The translations under genes and the position numbers were made by a program. The notes beneath the pieces were generated by a model. That model saw nothing but the letters and a program-made list of their open reading frames with translations. It did no database searches and was not told the DNA's origin. Positions 43,801 through 51,065 of a stretch of DNA of 64,000 nt are shown here, piece by piece. How positions within the stretch are numbered: the first letter of the stretch is position 1; each line of letters starts with the position of its first letter. This DNA is from Caballeronia sp031450805 (GTDB lineage: Bacteria; Pseudomonadota; Gammaproteobacteria; Burkholderiales; Burkholderiaceae), in NCBI RefSeq assembly GCF_031450805.1, contig NZ_JARTVY010000005.1, positions 558,001-622,000 of the forward strand, given 5' to 3'.

Positions 43801-45186
43801 CGCTTCACGCGCGATCTGGCGGGGCGGTTGTCCGATACGCGCTTTAACAGCGACTTCGGGCATCAATATCGATACGACCGCGCGGGCCGTCTGAGGGAAC
43901 ACGCGACGAAGCGTGCGGGGCATCGCGACGAGATCACCGGTTACGACTACGACGCGAGCGGGAACTTGACGGTGCGGCGCGATAGCCGGCTCGGGGAGGA
44001 CCGGTATCGCTACGATCCGCTTGGGCGGATCATTGCGCACACCGACCCGGCGGGGCGCTTGCGGCACTTCGCTTATGACGCCCACGGCGACCGGTTCCGC
44101 ACGCACGAGCGAGCCGATGGTGCGCGCGAACTCCATCACGCGGATGGCGCGAAGTGGCGGCTGGATGCGGCGGGGCAACTGGTTGTGCGGCAGGATGCAG
44201 AGCACGGCGTGCAGCGCTTCGAGTGGGATGCGTTCGGGCGGCTGGCGTGCTTCGAGAACACGCGCAACGAGTGCTGGCGGTATCGATACGATGCGCTGGG
44301 ACGGCGTATCGCGAAGATGGCGGCCGAAGTGCGGTACACGGGACGCGAGCATGCACATAGTCAGCGCGGGGCGCAGACGTGGTTCCTGTGGGACGGGGAT
44401 GCGCTGGCGGGCGAGGCGCGGGCGCGGGATGCGACGTCGGGTGCAGTGGATGAAGCGCGATTCTATGCGTATCATCTGGATAGCTTCGAGCCGCTAACGA
44501 TGCAGGTTGCGGCTGCTGCGGATGATGCGGCTGATAGCCGGTTGTACTACTATCAGAACGATGTGAACGGCGCGCCGATGCGGTTACGTGATGGCGCTGG
44601 AGCAGTCGTTTGGGAGGCGCATTATGGTGTGACCGGGCGAGTCGATCGGATCGAGGTCGGGGCGGTTGAGCAGGGGTTGCGGTTGCAGGGACAGTATTTC
44701 GATCCCGAATCGAACCTGCACTATAACCGGCATCGGTACTTCGATCCAGGCACCGGTCTGTTCGTTTCGCAAGACCCAATTGGCCTTGCAGGTGGAGAGA
44801 ATCCGTATCAGTTGGGTCCCAACATCCTGGACTGGATTGATCCACTCGGTCTTTGGAAAAAACATAAAAATAACGGTCAATTCGCGAAGAAGCCGGGACG
44901 AAAGAGGAAAAAATGCCCTTCGAAGCATGGCAATAGTCTTGACACCGATAAGCCGACTCAAGGTTATACGTTAAGAGATCGCGACAACGGGTCGGTTGCT
45001 AAATATGGAGAGACAACAAACGGTAAAAAGAGATATTCTCAAGAATATCTCGATGCGAATAATGTCGATATGATTTTTGAGGAAAAGGGAAGTAAGCGAG
45101 AAATGCATACTTGGCAACATGAGATGATTCTTGAACACACAAGAATTCATGGAGCGAGACCACGACTCAACAAATCGGATTACTGA
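40843..45186 (+). CDS. Rhs-family T6SS effector with PAAR-like N-terminus and C-terminal nuclease-like toxin
   Basis: This is a 1447-residue polymorphic toxin. Residues 1-250 form a PAAR-like region with helical insert (TVLANGDPLSFLALPA, MDHNSAHTDRKSMSLPTAVM, LVGGPPIMN) that should cap the VgrG tip. About 285-1335 are the Rhs cage, opening with EPVNSVTGEVVVQQNDFTIE. It has dozens of YD repeats (YRYDGAGRTIAETDPAGYTT type) and closes at HYNRHRYFDPGTGLFVSQDP and DWIDPLGL, the autocleavage border. Residues 1338-1447 are the variable toxin. The start overlaps the previous stop. The body is GC-rich like the genome, while the toxin tip is AT-rich, the usual sign of tip exchange. Confidence 0.95.
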   Translation: MALLAVNHLTPVVGIDVHQVTGPPFPIMPHPHVGFVFDVQEYIAAFEAMIGSIVFSFIEEQVSDFVASHEAQIAEVMNSGVVKSAMGTVAAVNDAVDKVMDNDVVKTVANLQNSINDALGGNVGRGGGGAPIWINGFMRATAGTHNYHIPGLHFPLGGTFTGADAKGPSQDSESFMGSKTVLANGDPLSFLALPALSCWFVGMVPMDHNSAHTDRKSMSLPTAVMLPIPAGRPVLVGGPPIMNMMAFAAGLFKAFRGSKLAKKLFEKFPSGFIKCVIFDAEPVNSVTGEVVVQQNDFTIEGRLPLVWDRYYASHDPHAGALGHGWQSPADVRLELVRDDTGNQAQFGAAVYFPDHFTAFDMLPDQPGWDARRYDRQHGHAVYIEGDALTVRTRGGLEYAFALPVHWREQVPAKRSGRRMHLPLTQLSDLNGNAWRVERSEQAGAVLRFVEHSAGRPTGRALHAGAGDVRGCLGELTLVDARGQRHPLVRYEQNRTGDLIAVHDALKAPYTFEYRGEHLMVRHTDRNGLSFYYSHQQHADGLWRVDHAWGDGGLYDYRFEYDLTYLETRIVDSLGGVSVLQYDAQQLPVSRTDQLGGVRSYRYDGAGRTIAETDPAGYTTSWEYDEHANLIEQRLPDDTAVRTQYDADHRPVAISDPEGGVWQQKWDARGNLIAQITPSGTASQFAYDSQGQLVQVTDAAQQVTTLAYDPLGYLAELTDPVGRATRFRHDARGNLLRRESPGEEATTYTWDPKGRLVACALPGERFVRCEYDAEDNLTRYTDEAGHVTTFGYYGQGQLASRTDADGSVTRYHYDTEEQLTGVTNPLGQTWKLRRDAAGRLVEEVGYDGQSRRYAYNRAGHLTQTMDPLGHALAITCDPLGRITSRIAGEAQEHYRYNGRGQLTEARNAQSVVERSYDDDGRLVRETQQQDEATAVLEYVYDAAGRLQLHDRTLRLATGDTRFAQALKYEYDALGQPQSVQMDDHEPIRFTRDLAGRLSDTRFNSDFGHQYRYDRAGRLREHATKRAGHRDEITGYDYDASGNLTVRRDSRLGEDRYRYDPLGRIIAHTDPAGRLRHFAYDAHGDRFRTHERADGARELHHADGAKWRLDAAGQLVVRQDAEHGVQRFEWDAFGRLACFENTRNECWRYRYDALGRRIAKMAAEVRYTGREHAHSQRGAQTWFLWDGDALAGEARARDATSGAVDEARFYAYHLDSFEPLTMQVAAAADDAADSRLYYYQNDVNGAPMRLRDGAGAVVWEAHYGVTGRVDRIEVGAVEQGLRLQGQYFDPESNLHYNRHRYFDPGTGLFVSQDPIGLAGGENPYQLGPNILDWIDPLGLWKKHKNNGQFAKKPGRKRKKCPSKHGNSLDTDKPTQGYTLRDRDNGSVAKYGETTNGKKRYSQEYLDANNVDMIFEEKGSKREMHTWQHEMILEHTRIHGARPRLNKSDY
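44854..45183 (+). other. Rhs toxin tip, GIY-YIG (URI)-like nuclease domain
   Basis: This covers the 110 residues after DPLGL. A basic linker (KKPGRKRKK) leads to GYTLRDRDNGSVAKYGETTN, matching the GIY...YIG pattern as GYT...KYGET. Candidate catalytic residues follow in the expected order: Arg in KKRYSQ, Glu in WQHEMILEH and Asn in RPRLNKSDY. This suggests a DNase. GC is 37 percent in 45061-45120 by count, far below the rest of the gene. Confidence 0.65.
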
Positions 45187-45187
45187 T

Positions 45188-45559
45188 ATGAAACTATGGA
45201 TGGCGACAGAAGCAGACTCCGATGTTGCTGATGCTTTTCGAGAGGCGCGAAAGATTGTTGAGGATAAGATCAATTCAAGGCTTATTAGTCTTTCGCTCCA
45301 AAATTCGTTTGAAAAATGGGCGTTCATAGCTATGATTCGGTCCGATAAGGATTGGGCAAACGAAATCGCAAAGAAGAACTCTCAAAAAAAAGTGCTTGAA
45401 TTCAGACTAAAGATCGATCACGAAAGATTTCTGAATGGAGACTTGGTAGAGCGACAAAGACTGCTACTATCTGCCTTAAGTTGTTCGGTCGATAAGATGG
45501 AAAAACTAGGAATCTCAGACAACGACAGAAGTTTGCTGTATTCTATTTTACAATGCTGA
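45188..45559 (+). CDS. Candidate cognate immunity protein for the Rhs toxin
   Basis: This 123-residue soluble protein starts MKLWMATEADSDVADAFREA, two bases after the rhs stop. It has mixed helices with a charged middle (KKNSQKKVLEFRLKIDHERF) and a C-terminal LLLSALSCSVDKMEKLGI. No signal peptide is seen, consistent with a cytoplasmic nuclease target. The same low GC as the toxin tip (40 percent in 45241-45300) and the immediate position mark it as the toxin's immunity gene. I did not assign a named family. The start at 45188 is preferred over an in-frame codon inside rhs. Confidence 0.8.
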   Translation: MKLWMATEADSDVADAFREARKIVEDKINSRLISLSLQNSFEKWAFIAMIRSDKDWANEIAKKNSQKKVLEFRLKIDHERFLNGDLVERQRLLLSALSCSVDKMEKLGISDNDRSLLYSILQC

Positions 45560-45566
45560 GAATTAA

Positions 45567-45593
45567 GGGCCGCGAAAGCGGCCCGTTGTTTTA
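45567..45593 (+). terminator. Rho-independent terminator after the immunity gene
   Basis: The stem GGGCCGC / GCGGCCC has a GAAA tetraloop and is followed by GTTGTTTT. It starts eight bases after the immunity stop codon and closes the type VI transcript. Confidence 0.88.
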
Positions 45594-45704
45594 TTCAGCG
45601 GTAATCACCAGCCTTCCGTGTTCCACATTGATCTTGACACGCTGCCCCGGCATGAATCCCGCCTGCTCAATCCACCGTCCGGCGAGCTTGATCCACGGTA
45701 TTGG
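45591..45704 (-). pseudogene. SymE-like toxin, 5'-truncated remnant
   Basis: The minus strand encodes PWIKLAGRWIEQAGFMPGQR followed by VKINVEHGRLVITAE and a stop. This is the conserved core and C-terminus of SymE-type proteins (AbrB-like fold, SOS-induced toxin in E. coli), often found near Rhs genes. Upstream of about 45704 the frame continues to 45791, but as an Arg/Pro-rich sequence unlike any SymE. The region instead reads as a gene piece on the other strand. The 5' half has therefore been lost, and the product is probably not functional. Confidence 0.7.
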
Positions 45705-45868
45705 AAAGAAACATGGACGCCGAAGAGTACTTGGTAGAGGAAATGCGTTCGTTCTCGCGGGTCGAGGATGCCGTCTTGCACATCGCTTCAAGTACCGGTC
45801 TTAATTTCAACGATTTTGAACCATGCAAGGGACAAAAGATATTCAATCCCAATTTGCCGGATTCCTGA
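45698..45868 (+). pseudogene. 3' fragment of an unknown plus-strand gene
   Basis: From an ATG at 45713 the plus strand encodes 51 residues of protein-like sequence (MDAEEYLVEEMRSFSRVEDA ... FEPCKGQKIFNPNLPDS) ending at 45868. In-frame sequence is blocked by a stop at 45689. The composition (acidic, balanced hydrophobics) is unlike a shadow frame and has lower GC than the neighbours. It looks like the C-terminus of a lost immunity or orphan Rhs-locus gene whose 5' part was replaced at the SymE junction. Confidence 0.5.
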
Positions 45869-45887
45869 TATTACAAACCGCTGCATC

Positions 45888-47183
45888 TCACTTATGCAAC
45901 TTACTCCGCAACGAAGCGACATCATTCGTCGTCACGGGACGAGCATCGTTCCCCCACGATCCGCGGATATAACTAAGCACTTGCGCGATCTGCAAATCCG
46001 ACAGCCTGCCCGCAAAACCCGGCATGTTCTGACGCGGCGGTCCGTTCCTCGTCGCGGGACTATTCCCCCCTTCGACCAGCAATCGAATCAGCGAAGTCGT
46101 ATCTTCGCTGATGACGGCCTGATTCCCCGCCAGCTTCGGAAACACCTTGGGCACACCTTCGCCCGTGTCCAGATGACACTGCGCGCAGAACGTCGCGTAG
46201 ACGCCCGCGCCCTGACCGGGCGGCACGTCGGGCGCGCGCGTCTTGAGCTGACCGGGCTTCGCCTTCGACGGATCGTACGAGCCATCCGCCGCCCCCGTCG
46301 CGGGCAAGCTCTTCAGATACGTCGCCATCGCGAGCAGATCGTCGTCGCGAAGATACTGCAGGCTGTCCTCGATCGTCTGCACCATGCTGCCGATCGCCGC
46401 CGTCCCCCCGCCCTGTCCCGTCTTCAGCAGCGTCGCGATATCTTCACGCGACATCCGCCCGAGTCCCGAGCCCGGATCGCCGCGAAGATTCGGCGCGTAC
46501 CAGTTATCGTTGACGCCGCCCGACAAATACGTCTTCGACGATTCATCGTAGCCACGCTCCTGAAACGCCGGCCCGCGCGGCGAATGACATGCTCCGCAGT
46601 GGCCGAGGCCCTGCACGAGATAGGCGCCGCGATTCCACATCGCGTCGCGGTCGGGACGCGGCGTATAGACGTCCTTCGGTGCGAGCGCCGCGCGCCATAA
46701 GCGCAACGCCCATCGCTGATTGAACGGAAAGGGCACGTCGTTCGGCGGCGGACGATAACGCACCGGCGGCACGCCATGCATCATGTAAGCGTAAAGCGCG
46801 TGCATGTCGTCGTCGGTCATCTTCACGAAGGACGCATAAGGCATCGCCGGATAAAGTCCCTTGCCGCCCGGCGCGACGCCTTCGCGCAGCGCCTTCGCGA
46901 AGTCTTCATAGCTGTACTTGCCGATCCCCGTCTCCGGGTCCGGCGTGATGTTGCTGCTGACGATCGTGCCGAACGGGGACGCCATGCCCAGACCGCCCGC
47001 GTACGGCGCGCCCTTGTTCGGCGCGGTATGGCAACCCGCGCAGTCTCCGAGTTTCGCGACGTAACCGCCGCGCGCAATCAGATCGGCCGATGGAACGGGC
47101 GGCGCAGCCAGCGCCGCGCGCGCGCATATCGATAGAAGCGCGAACGAAATGATGCGGCGGCAGCGTCGTGATATCGAGCGCAT
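45888..47183 (-). CDS. Tri-haem cytochrome c
   Basis: This 431-residue exported cytochrome has a signal peptide (RRIISFALLSICARAALAAPP). Three c-type haem sites follow: CAGCH near residue 48, CGACH near 195 and CAQCH near 330. The layout matches the cytochrome subunits of membrane alcohol or gluconate-type dehydrogenases. It follows ctaG by one base as last gene of the oxidase operon, so it probably delivers electrons to the oxidase from periplasmic dehydrogenases. No dehydrogenase subunit is next to it. The PQQ enzyme at 19.7 kb is quinone-linked and not an obvious partner. Confidence 0.93.
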   Translation of the reverse strand: MRSISRRCRRIISFALLSICARAALAAPPVPSADLIARGGYVAKLGDCAGCHTAPNKGAPYAGGLGMASPFGTIVSSNITPDPETGIGKYSYEDFAKALREGVAPGGKGLYPAMPYASFVKMTDDDMHALYAYMMHGVPPVRYRPPPNDVPFPFNQRWALRLWRAALAPKDVYTPRPDRDAMWNRGAYLVQGLGHCGACHSPRGPAFQERGYDESSKTYLSGGVNDNWYAPNLRGDPGSGLGRMSREDIATLLKTGQGGGTAAIGSMVQTIEDSLQYLRDDDLLAMATYLKSLPATGAADGSYDPSKAKPGQLKTRAPDVPPGQGAGVYATFCAQCHLDTGEGVPKVFPKLAGNQAVISEDTTSLIRLLVEGGNSPATRNGPPRQNMPGFAGRLSDLQIAQVLSYIRGSWGNDARPVTTNDVASLRSKLHK

Positions 47184-47184
47184 G

Positions 47185-48135
47185 TCAGGACTCCTCGTGC
47201 GCCGGCATGGCGGTGCGCACCACGCTCGTCAGCTCGCGCGCCGGACGCCTCGCGAGCCATCGTGCGCCGATCAGCAGCCCGCCGACGAGATACGCCAGAC
47301 CCCCCGGCACCCACATCACGAGTCCGCCCAGTTGCTGGTCCTGCAGCGGATCGAAGCCGAGCGCGAGCGTGCTCTCGATGCACGACGGATACCACACCGC
47401 CGGCGCCAGCGTGAGCAACGCACCGAGCGCGCCGGTGTGGACCATCGTCGTGAAGAGCGACAGCATCGCGTGCGCGCTGTGGGCGCGCGATCCATCGGCG
47501 GCGGCGGGACGGAACACGGTCCACCAGAACAGCAGCGCGCTGCCAAGGAAACTCGTGTGCTGGAACGTATGAATCCATTCGCTTGCAAGCGCGGCCTCGA
47601 AGAATCGCGGCGCGTGCCAGCACCAGAGCGCGGCGGCATGCAGGCCCCAGGCGACGGCGGGCATGGTCAGCCATCGCCACGGCCATCCGATCCACGCACT
47701 GCGCGTCGCCACGCTGATGCGTGCGCGCGCGCGCGGTGGAAACGCCCATATCCATACCGCGAGGGGCCGGCCGATGACGAGCAGCGGCGCGGCCACCAGC
47801 ATGAATATCTCGTGCTGGAGCATATGCGCCGAAAACAGCGCTTCGCTGAGCGCATGCAACGGCGACACCAGCGCGATGACGAGCGCCACCCATCCCGCGA
47901 CGAAGGCGGCGAGCCGCATCGCACGGTCCGCGCGTCCCCGCGATCCGCGACGACGCAATCGCGCATAGCCGGCGACGTAAAGCCCGATGCTCAGCGCAAG
48001 ACACACGACGACCCACGGTTCGAACGTCCAGCCGAACGTCTGCACGTCGCGCGCGGCGGGCGCGACGACATGCGCCGATGCCGTATCGGCGAACAGCACG
48101 GCGGCAAGGAGAATCAGCAAGCGGAAAGCAGCCAT
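47185..48135 (-). CDS. ctaG: Cytochrome c oxidase assembly protein CtaG (caa3 type)
   Basis: This 316-residue membrane protein of the caa3_CtaG family helps assemble the copper centre of caa3-type oxidases. It starts MAAFRLLILLAAVLFADTAS, a signal or first helix. Seven or so helices follow, with conserved HMLQHEIFMLVAAPLLVIGR, HAPRFFEAAL, WIHTFQHTSFLGSALLFWW and LVMWVPGGLAYLVGGLLIGA. The ATG at 48135 overlaps the upstream gene's 3' end by 22 bp. Longer in-frame extensions run through that gene. Confidence 0.92.
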   Translation of the reverse strand: MAAFRLLILLAAVLFADTASAHVVAPAARDVQTFGWTFEPWVVVCLALSIGLYVAGYARLRRRGSRGRADRAMRLAAFVAGWVALVIALVSPLHALSEALFSAHMLQHEIFMLVAAPLLVIGRPLAVWIWAFPPRARARISVATRSAWIGWPWRWLTMPAVAWGLHAAALWCWHAPRFFEAALASEWIHTFQHTSFLGSALLFWWTVFRPAAADGSRAHSAHAMLSLFTTMVHTGALGALLTLAPAVWYPSCIESTLALGFDPLQDQQLGGLVMWVPGGLAYLVGGLLIGARWLARRPARELTSVVRTAMPAHEES

Positions 48136-48440
48136 TGCGGTAGAGAGATGACGAAGATGGCCAGAGACGAAAGCGCGCCCACGCCCGTTGCGACGGCGGC
48201 GATGAATCCCGGTCGCGATGTCAGACCCGGCGCCGATGGATCGGCTTCCCGCCGCGCGGCGCGCCAACGGGCGAATGCGAGCGCCGTGCAGACGACGCTG
48301 ATCGCCAGGCTCGACGCACTGACGCCATTGAGCAGGGCCATGCTCTGCAGATGGCACGAAGGCTCGACGAGCGCGTAGTTCACGCTCAGCAATCCGAGCA
48401 GCAGCGACGGAGCGAAGAGAAGCGCAGGCCATGTAAGCAT
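48114..48440 (-). CDS. Small membrane protein of the cytochrome oxidase operon
   Basis: This 108-residue protein has three predicted helices (MLTWPALLFAPSLLLGLLSV, NGVSASSLAISVVCTALAF, GFIAAVATGVGALSSLAIFV). It lies between oxidase subunit III and ctaG and overlaps ctaG. Small subunit-IV-like proteins are usual here, but I see no decisive motif. The start at 48440 leaves 13 bp after the subunit III stop. Confidence 0.75.
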   Translation of the reverse strand: MLTWPALLFAPSLLLGLLSVNYALVEPSCHLQSMALLNGVSASSLAISVVCTALAFARWRAARREADPSAPGLTSRPGFIAAVATGVGALSSLAIFVISLPQWLLSAC

Positions 48441-48453
48441 GATCGTGAAGAGG

Positions 48454-49104
48454 CTAGAAACGCGGTGCCCAGTAGATGACGCCATAAATCGGCAGCCAGC
48501 TCAGAACGACGAAGTACCAGTAGATGGCGTTCTCGCTGACATCGACGAAACGCTTGCTCTCGAACGGTCCCGTGAAGAGGAGCACCGTGAGCACGGCGGT
48601 ATCGATGGTGTCGGTGATCAGATGTGTCGTGTGCAACCCGAGCAGCAGCCACACGACCGATCCATACGCGTTCGCGTACCAGCTCACGTTGAGCGTCGCG
48701 AATTCGAAGCCGCGCACGACGAGAAACGCGAAAGACATCAAGAGACAGACGGTCATCCACAGCTTCGCCGCGCCGCGATCGCTGCGTTCCGCCGCGCGCT
48801 TCGCAAGCTGGTTCGGCAGCAGGCTCGCCATCAGGATCACCGTGTTCAGCGTGCCCCAGCGCAGTTCGGGCGCTTCGGCGGCCATCGGCCACGCAGGAGC
48901 GTGCGTGCGCAGATAGAAGTACATCATCATGCCGATGGCGAACACCGTGCCTTCGATGAGCATCAGCCCGCCCGTCGCCCACCACATGAGGCTGCGATGC
49001 CCGAACGCGAAGGTCGGCAACTCGCGAACATCGAGCAGATAGTCCGATGGCCGCGCATCGTCGGGGCGCGTGTGCGGGCTCTTGAGATCGCCGGTCGCGC
49101 TCAT
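48454..49104 (-). CDS. ctaE: Cytochrome c oxidase subunit III
   Basis: This is a 216-residue haem-copper oxidase subunit III with five helices, the short form. Its motifs are WWATGGLMLIEGTVFAIGMM, RWGTLNTVILMASLLPNQLA and GSVVWLLLGLHTTHLITDTI. NAIYWYFVVLSWLPIYGVIYW closes the chain. The ATG at 49104 overlaps the ctaD stop as ATGA. An upstream in-frame extension was discarded because it lies inside ctaD. Confidence 0.94.
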   Translation of the reverse strand: MSATGDLKSPHTRPDDARPSDYLLDVRELPTFAFGHRSLMWWATGGLMLIEGTVFAIGMMMYFYLRTHAPAWPMAAEAPELRWGTLNTVILMASLLPNQLAKRAAERSDRGAAKLWMTVCLLMSFAFLVVRGFEFATLNVSWYANAYGSVVWLLLGLHTTHLITDTIDTAVLTVLLFTGPFESKRFVDVSENAIYWYFVVLSWLPIYGVIYWAPRF

Positions 49105-51065
49105 GGACGCCGCTCCCGTGCGGCCGCGAATGCGTTGCTCGCGCGCTTCGGCCAGAACCAGAGGATCATCGCCACGGCGACGGGCAGCGAGGCATACACG
49201 ACCGCCCACGGCGTGAAGATCGACCAGATGAAGAGCACCGTCGTCGCGACCGCGCTGATGAACGGCCAGATCGAAGGCGATGGAAACAGCGGCCGATGAT
49301 CCGGCTTCGCATCGAGCACGCTCGTCACGAGCACTTCGCGCGCGTCGGCGGCAAGACCGCCCACGAAGCGCGGTTGCGCGCCCGCCTCCCATAGCGGATC
49401 GCGGCCATGCACGACGGGCACCGCATCGAAGTTATGCGGCGGCGGCGGCGACGGCACGCTCCATTCGAGCGTGCCCGCGCCCCACGGATCGGCGGGCGCC
49501 TGTTCGCCGCGTCGAAGCGTCAGCACGACATTGACGATGAACAGCAGCACGCTGACCGCGATGGTCCATGCGCCGACCGTGGCTGCGAAGTTCATGCCGT
49601 CCCAGCCCATGCCGCCCGGATACGTCCATACGCGGCGCGGCATGCCGTGCAGGCCGAGCAGGTGCATCGGAAAGAAAGTGACGTTGAAGCCGATGAAGAA
49701 CAGCCAGAACTGCCAGCGCCCGAGCCGCTCGGAGAGCATGCGGCCCGCGAACTTCGGGAACCAGTAGAAGAACGCGCCGAAGAGCGGAAACACCGCACCG
49801 CCGATCAGCACGTAATGCAGGTGCGCCACGACGAAGTACGTATCGTGCACTTGCAGGTCGAGCGGCACCGATGCCACCATGATGCCCGTCATCCCGCCGA
49901 TCACGAGAATGAAGAAGAAGGCGAGCACGAACAGCAGCGGCGTGCGCAGGTTCAGCCGCCCCGTCCATAGCGTGCCGATCCAGCAGAAAATCTGCAGGCC
50001 CGATGGAATCGCGATCATCAGGCTCGCCGCCGTGAAGAAGCTCTTGCCGAGTTCGGGAATGTTCGTCGCGAACATGTGATGCACCCACAAGCCGAACGCG
50101 AGGAACGCGGTGCCGATGAGCGCAAGGACCATCGCGGGATAGCCGAACACGGGGCGCCGCGCGAAGGTCGGAATGATCGACGAGATGAAGCCGAGCGGGG
50201 GAATGAAGATCAGATAGACCTCGGGATGCCCGAAGAACCAGAAGAGATGCTGCCAGAGCAGCACGTCGCCGCCTTTGGCCGGGTTGTAGAAGTGCGTGCC
50301 GACGAGCCGGTCGAGAATGAGCGCGGTGCTGCACAGCATGACCGACGGCATCGCGAAGATGACCATGAACTGCGTGACGAGCGTCGCCCAGACGAAAAGC
50401 GGCATGCGGTTGAGCGACATGCCGGGCGCGCGCATCTTGAAGATCGTCGTGATGAGGACGATGGCTTCGAGCAGGCCCGACAACTCCGTGAACGTGATCA
50501 TCTGCGCCCAGATGTCCGAGCCTTTGCCGGGCGCATAGTCGGGGCCCGCGAGCGGCACATAGCTGAACCAGCCCGCGGCCGGCGCGCTGTTGAGCACGAG
50601 CGACCCGAACAGCAGGATGCCGCCGAACAGAAAGACCCAGTACGCATACGCGTTCATGCGCGGAAACGCGATGCTGCGCGCGCCGATCATCAGCGGCACG
50701 AGATACGCGGCGACCGCCTGCATCACCGGCACGGCGAAGAGGAACATCATCGTCGTGCCGTGCATCGTGAAGAGTTCGTTATACAGATTCGGGCCGATGA
50801 GCCGCGCATCGGGCCGCGCGAGCTGCATGCGCATCACGAGCGCGAGGATGCCCGCCAGCACGAAGAATACGAACGTCGTGACGATGAAGCGCCGCGCGAT
50901 CGTCTTGTGATTGATCGCCTTCAGCGCGCCGACGAAGCCCGGCGGATCGCTCCATGTCGCGGCGAGCGCGCGGCGCACGGACTCGGGCGCGTGCGGGCCA
51001 TCGACGGGGCGCGAGCCGCTCGCATCGGATGCGCTGTAGCCGGATGGAGATACGTTGTCGCTCAT
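49101..51065 (-). CDS. ctaD: Cytochrome c oxidase subunit I
   Basis: This is the catalytic subunit holding the haem a and haem-copper centres that reduces O2 to water and pumps protons. The 654-residue protein has TMHGTTMMFLFAVPVMQ, and WQHLFWFFGHPEVYLIFIPP with the Cu-B histidine and the His-Tyr crosslink pair in helix VI. HHMFAT and VVAHLHYVLIGGAVFPLFGA follow. A longer C-terminus with two extra helices (WPFISAVATTVLFIWSI and VVYASLPVAVAMILWFWP) fits caa3-type enzymes. It overlaps ctaC upstream and subunit III downstream by four bases each. Confidence 0.97.
   Translation of the reverse strand: MSDNVSPSGYSASDASGSRPVDGPHAPESVRRALAATWSDPPGFVGALKAINHKTIARRFIVTTFVFFVLAGILALVMRMQLARPDARLIGPNLYNELFTMHGTTMMFLFAVPVMQAVAAYLVPLMIGARSIAFPRMNAYAYWVFLFGGILLFGSLVLNSAPAAGWFSYVPLAGPDYAPGKGSDIWAQMITFTELSGLLEAIVLITTIFKMRAPGMSLNRMPLFVWATLVTQFMVIFAMPSVMLCSTALILDRLVGTHFYNPAKGGDVLLWQHLFWFFGHPEVYLIFIPPLGFISSIIPTFARRPVFGYPAMVLALIGTAFLAFGLWVHHMFATNIPELGKSFFTAASLMIAIPSGLQIFCWIGTLWTGRLNLRTPLLFVLAFFFILVIGGMTGIMVASVPLDLQVHDTYFVVAHLHYVLIGGAVFPLFGAFFYWFPKFAGRMLSERLGRWQFWLFFIGFNVTFFPMHLLGLHGMPRRVWTYPGGMGWDGMNFAATVGAWTIAVSVLLFIVNVVLTLRRGEQAPADPWGAGTLEWSVPSPPPPHNFDAVPVVHGRDPLWEAGAQPRFVGGLAADAREVLVTSVLDAKPDHRPLFPSPSIWPFISAVATTVLFIWSIFTPWAVVYASLPVAVAMILWFWPKRASNAFAAARERRP

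Noticed and set aside
42904..44475. 523-residue minus-strand open frame inside rhs
   Set aside because: It is a periodic shadow of the YD repeats. It has no start context or independent protein character.
45591..45791. Full 66-residue minus-strand frame as an intact SymE gene
   Set aside because: Only the last 37 or so residues resemble SymE. The first 29 are low-complexity and overlap plus-strand coding-like sequence.
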